Shown: positions 34,221 through 43,532, counted from the first letter of the stretch. The stretch: DNA of 64,000 bases from Mycolicibacterium austroafricanum (GCF_902705885.1 NZ_CACSIP010000004.1:62607-126606); one strand, 5' to 3'. Notes: generated from the letters alone by a model not told the origin. A program made the numbers and translations.

Positions 34221-34967
34221 TCAGCGTTTGCGGGCAGGTGTCTTCGCGGCCTTGCGCGCCGGCTTGCTGTTCTGCTCGATGAGCCGACCCGCATGGTCGA
34301 GGATGCACTCGAGGCCGAACTCGAAGTTGCGGTCGTCGGCCGCGCTCAGATGATGGCCCTGCTGGGTGACCGCAGCCAGCAACGGGGCGGTCTCCGGGTC
34401 GATCGCCATCGTCTCGTCGATATCGCCGTGGGCCTCTTCGCCGGACAGGTTCTTGTCACGAAGTCGCTTCAACACCACCGACCCGCGGACGTGCACCGAC
34501 ATCGCCGAGTAGGTGTCGAAGGCATCCTCGGGGGACAGCCCGGCCTCGACCAGGCTGCTGATCGCCTTCTCCACCTCCTGGACCCCTATCTTGGCCGCGC
34601 GTGGGCTCAGCGCCGACCGGATCAGGATCAGGTCAGCGAGAATCGGGTTGCCCAGGAAGGTCTTCCGCATCGACCGGGCGTGATTGCGCAGCGTCTCCCG
34701 CCAGTCCTTGGCCTCCACGTACGGCGTGGCGAAGACGTACTGCCGCAGCGCGCGGTCGGTCATCGCGTTGAGCAGGTCGTCCTTCTTGCGGAAGTACCAG
34801 TAGATGCTCGTGACTCCGACGCCCAGGTGCTTGCCCAGCAGCGGCATGCTGAGGTTGTCGATCGACACCTGCTCGGCGAGCTCGAACGCTCCGCTGATGA
34901 TGTCGTCGGGATTGATGGACCCGCGTTCGCGTCGTTGACGCTTCTCCGCGGTCGCCTGCTTCGCCAC
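34221..34967 (-). CDS. TetR-family transcriptional regulator (candidate regulator of the 17-bp palindrome)
   Basis: 248 residues. An N-terminal helix-turn-helix (about 15-65) contains ISGAFELAEQVSIDNLSMPLLGKHLGVGVTSIYWYFRKKDDLLNAMTD, typical of TetR. It is followed by a ligand-binding helical domain and a basic C-terminal tail (KPARKAAKTPARKR), which is unusual for TetR. The GTG at 34967 was chosen because GGAGG lies seven bases upstream. It is divergent from the nine-gene catabolic operon at 35232, and the 17-bp palindrome lies in the gap, which suggests it represses both itself and that operon. The ligand is unknown. Confidence 0.9.
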   Translation of the reverse strand: MAKQATAEKRQRRERGSINPDDIISGAFELAEQVSIDNLSMPLLGKHLGVGVTSIYWYFRKKDDLLNAMTDRALRQYVFATPYVEAKDWRETLRNHARSMRKTFLGNPILADLILIRSALSPRAAKIGVQEVEKAISSLVEAGLSPEDAFDTYSAMSVHVRGSVVLKRLRDKNLSGEEAHGDIDETMAIDPETAPLLAAVTQQGHHLSAADDRNFEFGLECILDHAGRLIEQNSKPARKAAKTPARKR

Positions 34968-35148
34968 TCGGGCACCTCCATCGTTCGACGCTGCGTCCTG
35001 CAGCTCCGGGAGCCGGGTTGGTGTTCGGGATCTCACCGGCAGCGGGTAGTCTGAACTGCGCCTTTGCAGTCCTGTCGCGGCACAGCCGTGAACGCGACCT
35101 TACCGTCCGGCGGCCGGTAGACAGCGACCGCCGTGCTTCCACTCTTTT

Positions 35149-35165
35149 ACTGTAAGGCCTATAGT
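35149..35165. promoter_or_regulatory. 17-bp palindromic operator (12/14)
   Basis: ACTGTAA-GGC-CTATAGT matches the motif at 12 of 14 positions and has the same GGC spacer as the perfect copy at 22904. It lies 67 bases before the crotonase start and about 180 bases before the divergent TetR start. Confidence 0.65.
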
Positions 35166-35231
35166 AAGCTTTTCCAGCAGCATCCGGCGACATCTGGCCA
35201 ATGGTGTTGGGCGGCAGGCGAAAGGGGCACT

Positions 35232-35993
35232 GTGTCAGACGAGGTTCTCACCGAACGCCGCGGACGCGTTCTGGTCATCACCATCAACCGGCCGGAGGCG
35301 CGCAACGCGTTCAACCTCGCCGTGGCGCAGGGTTTGGCCGATGCGATGGACGAGCTCGACGACACCAACGAGCTCTCGGTGGCGATCGTGACCGGCGCCG
35401 GCGGCACCTTCTGCGCGGGCATGGACCTCAAGGCCTTCATGGCCGGCGAGGTGCCCGCCATCCCCGGTCGTGGCATCGGCTTCACCGAACGTCCGCCGCG
35501 CAAGCCCGTGATCGCCGCCGTCGAGGGCTACGCGTTGGCCGGTGGGACCGAGATCGTTTTGGCCACCGATCTGGTGGTTGCGGCCAAGAACGCCAAGTTC
35601 GGCATCCCGGAGGTCAAGCGTGGGCTGGTGGCGGCCGGCGGCGGCCTACTCCGGCTGCCGCATCGCATTCCGTACCAGAAGGCGCTCGAGCTGGCGTTGA
35701 CGGGCGACAACTTCACCGCCGAGGAAGCTTCGCAGTGGGGCTTCGTCAACGTGCTGACCGAGCCCGGCGAGGCCCTGGCCGGAGCGATGGCGCTGGCCGA
35801 GCGGATCACGGCGAACGGTCCGCTGGCGGTGGCGGTCACCAAGCAGATCATCGCCCAGTCGACGGACTGGAGCGAGGCCGAGATGTGGGAGAAGCAGAGC
35901 GAATTGATCATGCCGGTGTTCTCCTCCAAGGACGCGATGGAGGGCGCGACGGCGTTCGCCGAGAAACGCGCGCCGAACTGGACGGGAACCTGA
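35232..35993 (+). CDS. Enoyl-CoA hydratase
   Basis: 253 residues. This is the only crotonase in the window with both canonical catalytic Glu residues: GYALAGGTEIVLATD and AKFGIPEVKRGLVAAGGG. The oxyanion-hole segment is GTFCAGMDLKAF. It hydrates a trans-2-enoyl-CoA. The GTG at 35232 is preceded by AAAGGGG. It is the first gene of a nine-gene operon running to 44735 and lies behind the 17-bp palindrome at 35149-35165. The SDR gene follows after ten bases. Confidence 0.93.
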   Translation: MSDEVLTERRGRVLVITINRPEARNAFNLAVAQGLADAMDELDDTNELSVAIVTGAGGTFCAGMDLKAFMAGEVPAIPGRGIGFTERPPRKPVIAAVEGYALAGGTEIVLATDLVVAAKNAKFGIPEVKRGLVAAGGGLLRLPHRIPYQKALELALTGDNFTAEEASQWGFVNVLTEPGEALAGAMALAERITANGPLAVAVTKQIIAQSTDWSEAEMWEKQSELIMPVFSSKDAMEGATAFAEKRAPNWTGT

Positions 35994-36003
35994 AGGCACC
36001 CGC

Positions 36004-36801
36004 ATGGACCTCGGGTTCGCGAACGCGACCGCCGTCGTCGTCGGTGGTGGCCGCGGTATGGGCCTGGCCACCGCGCGTTGCCTGGCCGAGGACGGCGCAC
36101 GGGTGGCGCTGGTCGGCCGAACGCAGACGGTACTGGATCAGGCCGCCGAGGAACTGAGGCGTCTGGGCAGCCCCGATGCCGTGGGCGTGGTCGCCGACGT
36201 CGCGGACGGCGACCGGCTGGCGCAGGTGTTCGCCGAGTTGGGGAAGCGTTGGGACGGTCAACTCAACGCCCTGATCAACACCGTGGGCCCCAGCGCCGCC
36301 GGCTCCTTCGAGGAGCTGACCGACGACCAGTGGCGGGCGGCCGTCGAAGACGGCGCGATGGGCATGGTTCGGTGCGTGCGCGCGGCGCTCCCGCTGTTGC
36401 GCAACGCGGAATGGGCACGGATCGTCAACTTCTCCGCGCATTCCACCCAGCGTCAGAGCACCCGGCTGGCGGCCTACACGGCGGCCAAGGCGATGGTGAA
36501 CAGCATCTCGAAGAACCTGTCCCTGCAGTTGGCCCCCGACGAGATTCTGGTGAATGTCGTCTCGCCCGGCAGCATCTCGTCGGAGGCGCTCCTGGGGTGG
36601 GCCGAGTCGGTGGGCGTCGACGGCACCGATCCGTACCGCTTGATGGAGGCCATCGACGAGCACTTCGGGCATCCGGCGCATCTGCCCCGTGCCGGCCTGG
36701 TGGACGAGATCGGGCCCGTCGCAGCGTTCCTGGCATCCCGGCGCAACTCCTACATGACCGGTGCGAACATCAACGTCGACGGCGGTAGCGACTTCACCTG
36801 A
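36004..36801 (+). CDS. SDR-family oxidoreductase
   Basis: 265 residues. The cofactor motif is VGGGRGMGLATAR (GGGRGMG, a slight variant of TGxxxGxG). The catalytic tetrad is recognisable: Ser in IVNFSAHST and Y-x3-K in YTAAKAM. The usual NNAG segment reads INTVGPSAAG, a departure also seen in some enoyl reductase-like SDRs. The C-terminus MTGANINVDGGSDFT is typical. It probably oxidises or reduces an intermediate in the pathway encoded by its operon. It sits ten bases after the hydratase gene. Confidence 0.9.
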   Translation: MDLGFANATAVVVGGGRGMGLATARCLAEDGARVALVGRTQTVLDQAAEELRRLGSPDAVGVVADVADGDRLAQVFAELGKRWDGQLNALINTVGPSAAGSFEELTDDQWRAAVEDGAMGMVRCVRAALPLLRNAEWARIVNFSAHSTQRQSTRLAAYTAAKAMVNSISKNLSLQLAPDEILVNVVSPGSISSEALLGWAESVGVDGTDPYRLMEAIDEHFGHPAHLPRAGLVDEIGPVAAFLASRRNSYMTGANINVDGGSDFT

Positions 36802-36826
36802 GCGGCATCACCCGAGGGAGCGGCAG

Positions 36827-37834
36827 ATGGCAACGGCCAAAGAGGCGCGCGAGTGGGCGCGTGCGGCGATCCGCGGGATCGGCGACTCGCTGTACACCCC
36901 GTTCGCCGGTGACGCAGGTGACGACATCGACTGGGACGCGTACCGCACGCTGGTGCGGTACTGCGTCGGTGACCTCGGCCACCAAATGCTCTGGTGCGTC
37001 AGCGGTCTCGCCGAGTTCTGGGCGCTGACGATCGACGAGCGCAAGCGGTTGCTCGAAGTGGCGATCGAGGAGGCGCGCGCGATCAATCCGGACGTCGTCA
37101 TCCAGGCCTGTACCTCGGCGACGGCGGCCAAGGACTGTCTGGAACTCACCCGGCACGCGCAGGAGTCCGGCGCCGACATCGTCTATATCCAGACGCCGAT
37201 GATGGAATGCCACGGTGGCGAGGGTGTGCTGAACTTCTTCCGCTACATCGCCGATCGCACCGACATCGCCCTGGGCATGTTCAACTCACCGTCATCGGGC
37301 TATGTGCTCACCGCCGAGGAGAGCGCGCGGATCGCCACCGAGATCCCCGCCGTGTGCGCCACCAAGGAAGGGGCGTTCCGGCCCGCGAACAGTCGGCGAC
37401 TCCACGAACTCGCACCCGATCTGTTGATCTGGGAATGTGACACCACGGTCTACCGGGCCGGGTGGCTGCGCGACGGCATCGTCTGCGCCGCTCAGTTGGG
37501 CACCGCGGGGTACCTGCTCGAGACACCGAAGCGGCGACTGTTCACCGAATACTGGACACTGATCTGGGACGGCAAGCTGATCGAGGCGATGGACTACGCG
37601 CGCACCACGGGCATGGATCAGTTCGAGCTCGATCGGGGTGGCTGGTACACGTCTCACCCTGGGCGTCCGGACTATTTCACGCATTGGGGATCTGCGTTCA
37701 AGTACGCCGCCTCGGTGCTCGGGCTGCCCGTCGGCTCTCACCCGGAATCGCGTCCACCGCAAGGGATTCTGCCCGAAGCGGCCAAGACCCAGATCCGCAC
37801 CGCCTACCAACGGCTCGGGTTGGTCGACGTCTGA
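36827..37834 (+). CDS. DapA/NAL-superfamily aldolase or hydro-lyase
   Basis: 335 residues of the dihydrodipicolinate synthase/N-acetylneuraminate lyase TIM-barrel family. The Schiff-base Lys is in CATKEGAF (about residue 180) and an upstream barrel strand reads IVYIQTPMM. It is not lysine-biosynthetic DapA: it is longer, lacks the usual GTTGE segment (CVSGLAEF instead) and lies in a CoA-ester catabolic operon. A retro-aldol cleavage releasing pyruvate or an aldehyde is the likely role, by analogy with hydratase-aldolases of aromatic degradation. The ATG has GGGAG about eight bases upstream. Confidence 0.85.
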   Translation: MATAKEAREWARAAIRGIGDSLYTPFAGDAGDDIDWDAYRTLVRYCVGDLGHQMLWCVSGLAEFWALTIDERKRLLEVAIEEARAINPDVVIQACTSATAAKDCLELTRHAQESGADIVYIQTPMMECHGGEGVLNFFRYIADRTDIALGMFNSPSSGYVLTAEESARIATEIPAVCATKEGAFRPANSRRLHELAPDLLIWECDTTVYRAGWLRDGIVCAAQLGTAGYLLETPKRRLFTEYWTLIWDGKLIEAMDYARTTGMDQFELDRGGWYTSHPGRPDYFTHWGSAFKYAASVLGLPVGSHPESRPPQGILPEAAKTQIRTAYQRLGLVDV

Positions 37835-37869
37835 TACCCGCTGGGCCTCGCCGCCTTGCAGAAGGCACT

Positions 37870-37886
37870 ACCGATAGGTGTACAGT
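37870..37886. promoter_or_regulatory. Weak copy of the 17-bp palindrome (10/14)
   Basis: ACCGATA-GGT-GTACAGT lies in the only sizeable gap (111 bases) inside the nine-gene operon, 59 bases before the next crotonase start. The overlapping GTATG-TG-CATAC is an additional inverted repeat. An internal promoter is possible. Confidence 0.35.
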
Positions 37887-37945
37887 ATGTGCATACATCC
37901 AGTTGGAACCGCTTTCGAGGGAGCCGATCGGGCGATGAGGTCACA

Positions 37946-38794
37946 GTGACCGTCTCGAACACGAAGTCTGTTGCCGAATCCCACGTTGAGAGCCCCGTGC
38001 TCTTCGAACTCCGGGACAGCGGCGTCGCTGTGGTGACTCTGAACCGTCCCGAGCGGATGAACGCGTGGGGCGGAGGGCTGCCCGCCGCGTTCTACCAGTG
38101 CATCGACCGCGCCGACGCCGATCCCGACGTCCGGGTCATCGTGCTCACCGGCAACGGTCGGGCGTTCTGCGCCGGCGCCGACATGGGCGATCTCGACACC
38201 ATCAGCGGTGCCGGCGACGCCGCCGGGGACACCGACGTGACGAAGCTGGTCGGCGAACGTCACCCCCACTTCGTGACCGCCCTGCGCAAGCCGATCGTCG
38301 CGGCCATCAACGGAGCGTGCGCGGGAATCGGCCTCACCCAGGCGTTGATGTGCGACGTCAGGTTCGCCGCCGAGGGCGCCAAGTTCACCACCGCATTCTC
38401 CCGGCGTGGCCTGATCGCCGAATACGGCATCTCCTGGATCCTGCCGCGGGTGGTCGGGTGGGGTGAATCGCTCGACCTGCTGCTGACCGCGCGCACGTTC
38501 TATGCCGACGAGGCCAAAGAGCTCGGCATCGTCAAGGAGGTCGTTGCGCCCGAGGAGCTGATGCCGCGCGTGTTGGCCTACGCCGAGGACATGGCCGCAC
38601 ACTGTGCACCCAGTGCCATGGCGGTCATCAAACGGCAGATCTACGGCGACGCATTGCGAAACATCCACGAGACCAGCGCCGCGGCGGAGAAACTGATGCA
38701 CGAGTCGATGCTGCGGCTCGACTTCATCGAAGGCATCACCGCCTTCTTCGAGAAGAGACAGCCCAGCTTCCCGCCGCTCAAGGAGGACCGATGA
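37946..38794 (+). CDS. Crotonase-fold (enoyl-CoA hydratase/isomerase-like) protein
   Basis: 282 residues. VVTLNRPERMNAWGG and the oxyanion segment RAFCAGADMGD are present. The first catalytic Glu position is Thr (ACAGIGLTQALMCD) and the second is Phe (AKFTTAFSRRGLIAEYGIS), but a Glu follows in LIAEYG, as in many EchA proteins of this FSRRGL subtype. The GTG at 37946 is preceded by GAGG. It overlaps the amidohydrolase start by four bases. An internal promoter may lie in the 111-base gap upstream. Confidence 0.87.
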   Translation: MTVSNTKSVAESHVESPVLFELRDSGVAVVTLNRPERMNAWGGGLPAAFYQCIDRADADPDVRVIVLTGNGRAFCAGADMGDLDTISGAGDAAGDTDVTKLVGERHPHFVTALRKPIVAAINGACAGIGLTQALMCDVRFAAEGAKFTTAFSRRGLIAEYGISWILPRVVGWGESLDLLLTARTFYADEAKELGIVKEVVAPEELMPRVLAYAEDMAAHCAPSAMAVIKRQIYGDALRNIHETSAAAEKLMHESMLRLDFIEGITAFFEKRQPSFPPLKEDR

Positions 38795-40011
38795 CGAACG
38801 TGACACCGTTGGACTATCGGGCGATCGACGTCGACAACCATTACTACGAGACCATCGACTCGTGCACCCGTCACCTGCCCAAGGAGTTCAAGCGCCGCGG
38901 CGTGCAGATGCTCACCGAGGGCAAGCGAACCTTCGCGGTGATGGGCGGCGTGGTCAACCACTTCATCCCGAATCCGACGTTTGATCCGATCATCGAGCCG
39001 GGCTGTCTGGACCTGCTGTTCCGCGGGGAGATCCCCGAGGGCGTGGACCCGGCATCGCTGATGAAGGTCGACCGGTTGCCCGAACATCCCGAGTACCAGA
39101 ACCGGGACGCCCGGGTGAATGTCCTGGACAAGCAGAACCTGGAGACGGTGTTCATGCTGCCGACGTTCGCCTGCGGTGTGGAGGAAGCCCTCAAACACGA
39201 CATCGACGCGACCATGGCGACGGTGCACGCATTCAACCTGTGGCTGGACGAGGACTGGGGCTTCGACCGGCCCGACCATCGAATCCTGTCGGCGCCGATC
39301 ATCTCGCTGGCAGACCCACAGAAAGCGATCGAAGAGGTCGAGTTCGTCCTGGGGCGTGGGGCCAAGATCGTGTGCGTGCGGCCGGCCCCGGTGCCGGGGC
39401 TGGTGAAGCCGCGTTCGTTGGGCGATCCGGTGCACGATCCGGTGTGGGCGCGGTTGGCCGAGGCCGGGGTCCCGGTGGTGTTCCATCTCTCCGACAGCGG
39501 TTATCTGGCGATCGCGGCCTTGTGGGGCGGAAAGGCCACGTTCGAGGGATTCGGCAAGAAAGATCCGCTCGAACAGGTCCTGCTCGATGACCGCGCGATC
39601 CACGACTCGATGGCGTCGATGATCGTGCACCAGGTGTTCACCCGGCATCCCAACCTGAAAGTCGCCAGCATCGAAAACGGGTCGTACTTCGTCTACCGGT
39701 TGATCAAGCGGTTGAAGAAGTCCGCCAACAACGCGCCGTACCACTACAAAGAGGATCCGGTGGAGCAGCTGCGCAACAACGTCTGGATCGCCCCCTATTA
39801 CGAAGACGACGTCAAGCTGCTCGCCGAGACCATCGGGGTGGACAAGATCCTGTTCGGTTCGGACTGGCCACACGGCGAGGGCCTGGCTGACCCGATGGCG
39901 TTCACCGCCGACATTCCCCAGTTCCCCGAGTTCAGCGCAGAGGACACTCGGAAGGTGATGCGCGACAACGCGCTCACACTGCTCGGTGTGAACGTCGCGG
40001 CGTCGGCCTAG
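38791..40011 (+). CDS. Amidohydrolase-family metal-dependent hydrolase
   Basis: 406 residues of the amidohydrolase-2 (ACMSD-like) TIM-barrel group. Likely metal ligands are in IDVDNHYYE, the His of PVVFHLSD, and the Asp of LFGSDWPHGEG. Members of this group decarboxylate or hydrolyse cyclic and aromatic acids. In mycobacteria they often lie beside FadD17/19-like ligases in side-chain degradation clusters, as here. The ATG overlaps the crotonase stop (ATGA), and the ligase gene follows after three bases. Confidence 0.9.
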   Translation: MTNVTPLDYRAIDVDNHYYETIDSCTRHLPKEFKRRGVQMLTEGKRTFAVMGGVVNHFIPNPTFDPIIEPGCLDLLFRGEIPEGVDPASLMKVDRLPEHPEYQNRDARVNVLDKQNLETVFMLPTFACGVEEALKHDIDATMATVHAFNLWLDEDWGFDRPDHRILSAPIISLADPQKAIEEVEFVLGRGAKIVCVRPAPVPGLVKPRSLGDPVHDPVWARLAEAGVPVVFHLSDSGYLAIAALWGGKATFEGFGKKDPLEQVLLDDRAIHDSMASMIVHQVFTRHPNLKVASIENGSYFVYRLIKRLKKSANNAPYHYKEDPVEQLRNNVWIAPYYEDDVKLLAETIGVDKILFGSDWPHGEGLADPMAFTADIPQFPEFSAEDTRKVMRDNALTLLGVNVAASA

Positions 40012-40014
40012 GAC

Positions 40015-41625
40015 ATGGGGGAGTGGACGATAGGCGATGTCGTCGACGCCATCGCCGACGTCATCGGTGACCGGACGATGACGGTGTGTGGGGAGCGCCG
40101 CACCACCTACGCGGACATGGCGCAGCGGACCCGTCAGTTCGCGAACTTCCTGGCCGGTCGGGGTTTCGGGGCGCACCGCGAGCGTGATGAGCTCGACAAC
40201 TGGGAATGCGGGCAGGACCGAATCGCGCTCATCATGTACAACGACCGCTACCCGGAAGCGGTCATCGGGGCTTTGAAGGCCCGCACCGTCCCGGTCAACG
40301 TCAACCACCACTACACCCCGCGGGAAGCCGCCGACCTGCTCGGCTACGTCAAGCCGCGCGCGGTGATCTATCACCGCGCGCTGGGCGCGAAGTTCGCCGA
40401 CGTCCTTCCACCCGCGGGTTGTGAGCTGATGATCGCGGTGGACGACGGCAGCGACGTACCCCCGCTGCCCGGATCGGTCGACCTGGATCAAGCAGTGGCA
40501 CAAGGTGATCCGCATCGCCGGATTTCGACGTCGCCGGATGACGTCATCATGTACTGCACCGGCGGAACCACCGGCCGACCCAAAGGTGTGCTGTGGCGAC
40601 AGAGCGACACCTACGTGTCGTCGATGGTGGGCGCTGACCACGAGTCGGCGACCGAGATCCACGACAAGGTGTCCCGCAACGACGGTCCACCGTGGTTTGC
40701 GGTGTCGCCGCTGATGCACGCCGCGGGGTTGTGGACGGTGTTCTCGGGAACCCTCGCCGGGTCGCCGGTGGTGCTCTACGACGATCGGGCCAGGTTCGAC
40801 CCGCAGTTGGTGTGGCGCACGGCCGAGCAGCACAAGGTCGGTCTGATGACGATGGTGGGTGACGCGTACGCGGCGCCGCTGATCGAGGAACTCAACCGCG
40901 AGAGTTACCAGTTGTCGTCGATCTACGCCATCGGAACCGGCGGCGCGGCAACCAATCCCAAGCACGTGAGCGCCCTGCTGGAGAAGCTTCCGCAGCTGAC
41001 GATCATCAACGGGTACGGCTCATCGGAGACCGGGAACATGGGTTTCGGACACAACCAGCGCGGATCACACCGCGAGACATTCGACCTGCGGGAAGGGGGG
41101 ACGGTGGTGTCCGGCGACATGACGCGGTTCCTCAGAGCCGGGGAGCCCGAGATCGGTTGGGTGGTGCGCAAAGGCCGGATTCCGCTGGGCTACTTGGACG
41201 ATCCGGAAGCCACCCGCAGAACATTCCCGGTCGTGGAGGGACAACGCGTCGTGGTGTCCGGAGACCGGGCGTCCCTGGAGCCCGACGGGACGCTGCGGCT
41301 CTACGGCAGGGACTCGCTGGTGGTGAACACCGGTGGTGAGAAGGTCTTCGTCGAGGAGGTCGAAGCTGTGCTGCGCTCCCATCCGGGGGTGGCCGACGCG
41401 CTGGTGGTCGGACGTGACAGCGACCGATGGGGACAGGAGGTGGTCGCGCTGGTGCAACTGGACCCCGGGCAGACCCTCGCACCCGAGACGCTGCACGCCG
41501 CGTGCACCGAGGAGCTGGCACGATTCAAGGCGCCCAAGGAGTTCATCGTCGTCGACGAGGTTCGCCGGCTCGGCAACGGCAAGGCCGACTACCGGTGGGC
41601 GAAGAGCGAAGCGAGTCGCCCATGA
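40015..41625 (+). CDS. Acyl-CoA synthetase, FadD17/FadD19-like
   Basis: 536 residues. The P-loop reads MYCTGGTTGRPKGVLWRQSD; the TGGTTGxPKGVLWRQ form is typical of FadD19-type ligases that activate steroid side-chain acids. YGSSETGNMGFG, the hinge YGRDSLVVNTGGEKVFVEEVE and the C-terminal Lys of GNGKADYRW complete the set. It converts a carboxylic acid to an acyl-CoA. Its 3' end (KSEASRP) overlaps the next amidohydrolase (ATGA). It resembles the ligase at 56625 more than the three ligases at 24-28 kb. Confidence 0.92.
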   Translation: MGEWTIGDVVDAIADVIGDRTMTVCGERRTTYADMAQRTRQFANFLAGRGFGAHRERDELDNWECGQDRIALIMYNDRYPEAVIGALKARTVPVNVNHHYTPREAADLLGYVKPRAVIYHRALGAKFADVLPPAGCELMIAVDDGSDVPPLPGSVDLDQAVAQGDPHRRISTSPDDVIMYCTGGTTGRPKGVLWRQSDTYVSSMVGADHESATEIHDKVSRNDGPPWFAVSPLMHAAGLWTVFSGTLAGSPVVLYDDRARFDPQLVWRTAEQHKVGLMTMVGDAYAAPLIEELNRESYQLSSIYAIGTGGAATNPKHVSALLEKLPQLTIINGYGSSETGNMGFGHNQRGSHRETFDLREGGTVVSGDMTRFLRAGEPEIGWVVRKGRIPLGYLDDPEATRRTFPVVEGQRVVVSGDRASLEPDGTLRLYGRDSLVVNTGGEKVFVEEVEAVLRSHPGVADALVVGRDSDRWGQEVVALVQLDPGQTLAPETLHAACTEELARFKAPKEFIVVDEVRRLGNGKADYRWAKSEASRP

Positions 41626-42476
41626 CGCAGCACACCGTACCGAGAGTGAACCGAGTCATCGATGCACTCGTCAACGTCCACTTCGGGGAAACCGCCAAGC
41701 AACCCGAGTTCATGCTCAAGGTCCGCGATGACTACTTCAAGGGGCCGCAGTCACTCTATGACCAGGTGGAGCTCCCGGCGCTGCTCGAGGAGATGGACGA
41801 GCACGGTGTGTCCAGGGCCATCCTGATGGACAACCTGGTGAAGCCGTCGAGCACTGCGCGCACGTTCGTCGAAGAGCGCCCCGACAGGTTCGCGCTCGCG
41901 GTCGGCGGCATCAACCTGCTGCGTCCTGTTCCCGCGCTGCGCGAACTCGCTGCCGTCCGCCGCGACCTGCCCATCGCGTATGCCGCAGTCGGACCGAGCT
42001 TCTGGGGCGACGGCATGTACCCCCCGAGTGACGCGGTCTACTACCCGCTGTATGCGAAATGCGCAGAACTCGAATTGCCGCTGTGCATCAACACCGGGCT
42101 TCCCGGCCCGCCGATCCCCGGCGAGGTGCAGAACCCCATTCACCTGGACCGGGTGTGTGTCCGGTTCCCGGAGTTGAAGCTGTGCATGATCCACGGCGCC
42201 GACCCGTGGTGGGACATTGCGATCCGGCTGCTGATCAAGTACGCCAACCTGCGCATCATGACGTCGGCGTGGTCGCCGAAGCGGCTGCCGGACAGCCTGT
42301 TGCACTACATGCGCACCCGCGGGAAGGACAAGGTCATCTTTGCCTCGGATTGGCCGGTGCTGCGCCAGACCCGCGTCGTCCCGGAGGCGCTGGCGCTGGA
42401 TCTGCCTCCCGAGGTGCTCGACAACTACCTCTTCAACAACGCGAACGACTTCTTCTTCGGGCAGGAAGGCAATTGA
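41622..42476 (+). CDS. Amidohydrolase-family protein
   Basis: 284 residues, a shorter member of the amidohydrolase-2 family than its upstream neighbour. The first metal site is degenerate (IDALVNVHFGE, Asn in place of the first His of HxH). LCINTGLPG, MIHGADPWWD and the final Asp of IFASDWPVLR remain. It may be a decarboxylase or hydrolase, or may act with the larger amidohydrolase; both are inference. ATG overlaps the ligase stop, and the acyl-CoA dehydrogenase gene starts two bases after its end. Confidence 0.85.
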   Translation: MTQHTVPRVNRVIDALVNVHFGETAKQPEFMLKVRDDYFKGPQSLYDQVELPALLEEMDEHGVSRAILMDNLVKPSSTARTFVEERPDRFALAVGGINLLRPVPALRELAAVRRDLPIAYAAVGPSFWGDGMYPPSDAVYYPLYAKCAELELPLCINTGLPGPPIPGEVQNPIHLDRVCVRFPELKLCMIHGADPWWDIAIRLLIKYANLRIMTSAWSPKRLPDSLLHYMRTRGKDKVIFASDWPVLRQTRVVPEALALDLPPEVLDNYLFNNANDFFFGQEGN

Positions 42477-42478
42477 CG

Positions 42479-43528
42479 ATGGACCGCTACGAACTCCGCA
42501 GGCTCGACTACAGCCTGTCCGAAGACCACCAGGCCCTGCAGGCGGCCTACAAGGACTTCTTCGCCACCCGGTGCACGATCGACACGGTCCGTGCTGCCGA
42601 GGAATCCGGATTCGACAAGAGTCTGTGGGAACGTCTGTGCGCCATGGGCGCAACGACCATGGCGTTGCCGGAGACATCGGGTGGTGACGGGGCGACGCTG
42701 GTAGACCTGACGTTGGTGGCCGAGGAGATCGGCCGTTCGTTGGCGCCGGTACCTTGGATCGACCACGTATCCGCCGCGCGACTGCTGGGTCGGCTCGGCG
42801 CCGTTGATCCGGACGTGGTCAGCGGCAAGCAAGTGGTGGGCCTGGACCCGCAGCAGAACTGTGTGTCGGGGGTCAGGTTGATCCCCTCGGGGTCGGTCGC
42901 CGATCACATCGTGATGCGTGACGGCCCTGAAGGTCGCGACGTCGTGCTGCTGCACTTCGCCTCACGGCCTGCTCGGGTCGACAACATCGGCAAGCTGCCG
43001 ATGGCCTGGGTGGACCCCGCCGCGGCCGACAGTCGTACCGTGCTGGCTAGTGGTGCCGGGGCAGTCGCCGAATACCAACGCGCACTGGACGAATGGCGGC
43101 TGCTGACTGGTGCCGCGTTGGTCGGGCTGGTCGAGGAGGCGATGACGATCGCGGCGGAGTTCGCCAAGACGCGTTACACCCTCGGCGTGCCGATCTCGAC
43201 CCTGCAGGGCATCTCGCATCCGCTGGCCAACATCGCCATCACGGTGCAGGGGGGCCGCAACCTTGCCCGGCGCGCGGCGTGGTTCCTCGACAACGAACCC
43301 GACGAGCGGCCCGAGTTGGCGCCGTCGGTTTTTGTGTTCATGGCCGAGGAGGCATCCAGAGCCGCGACGATGGCCGTCCACGTGCAGGGCGGGCTCGGGG
43401 TCTCCGCCGAGGCGGCGGCGACCGCGTACCTGGTTCGGGCCAGGGGATGGGCGATCGCCGGTGGCGACCCCGGGGCCACTGCCAAGTACATCGCCGAGAT
43501 CGTCGCCGAGCGTGAAGGACGGGGTTGA
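42479..43528 (+). CDS. Acyl-CoA dehydrogenase-fold protein, short partner
   Basis: 349 residues, short for the family. The N-terminal domain is LDYSLSEDHQALQAAYKDFF; the middle domain lacks the usual SEPxAGSD loop; the C-terminal helices show RYTLGVPISTLQGISHPLANI and VHVQGGLGVSAEAAATAYL. The catalytic YEGT Glu is absent. With the adjacent full-length protein it probably forms a heteromeric acyl-CoA dehydrogenase like the ChsE enzymes of steroid degradation. The ATG at 42479 has AGGAAGG eight bases upstream. Confidence 0.85.
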   Translation: MDRYELRRLDYSLSEDHQALQAAYKDFFATRCTIDTVRAAEESGFDKSLWERLCAMGATTMALPETSGGDGATLVDLTLVAEEIGRSLAPVPWIDHVSAARLLGRLGAVDPDVVSGKQVVGLDPQQNCVSGVRLIPSGSVADHIVMRDGPEGRDVVLLHFASRPARVDNIGKLPMAWVDPAAADSRTVLASGAGAVAEYQRALDEWRLLTGAALVGLVEEAMTIAAEFAKTRYTLGVPISTLQGISHPLANIAITVQGGRNLARRAAWFLDNEPDERPELAPSVFVFMAEEASRAATMAVHVQGGLGVSAEAAATAYLVRARGWAIAGGDPGATAKYIAEIVAEREGRG

Positions 43529-43532
43529 GCGC

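Noticed and set aside
34633..35193. A 186-codon minus-strand frame through the TetR promoter region
   Set aside because: It overlaps the TetR coding region in another frame and crosses the palindrome; no ribosome-binding site or domain.
36827..37834. Lysine-biosynthetic dapA
   Set aside because: The protein belongs to the same superfamily but lacks the DapA GTTGE segment, is longer, and is embedded in a CoA-ester catabolic operon.
38641..40965. A 774-codon open frame on the minus strand
   Set aside because: It lies antisense to the amidohydrolase and ligase genes, which carry recognised motifs; its own product has no recognisable domain.
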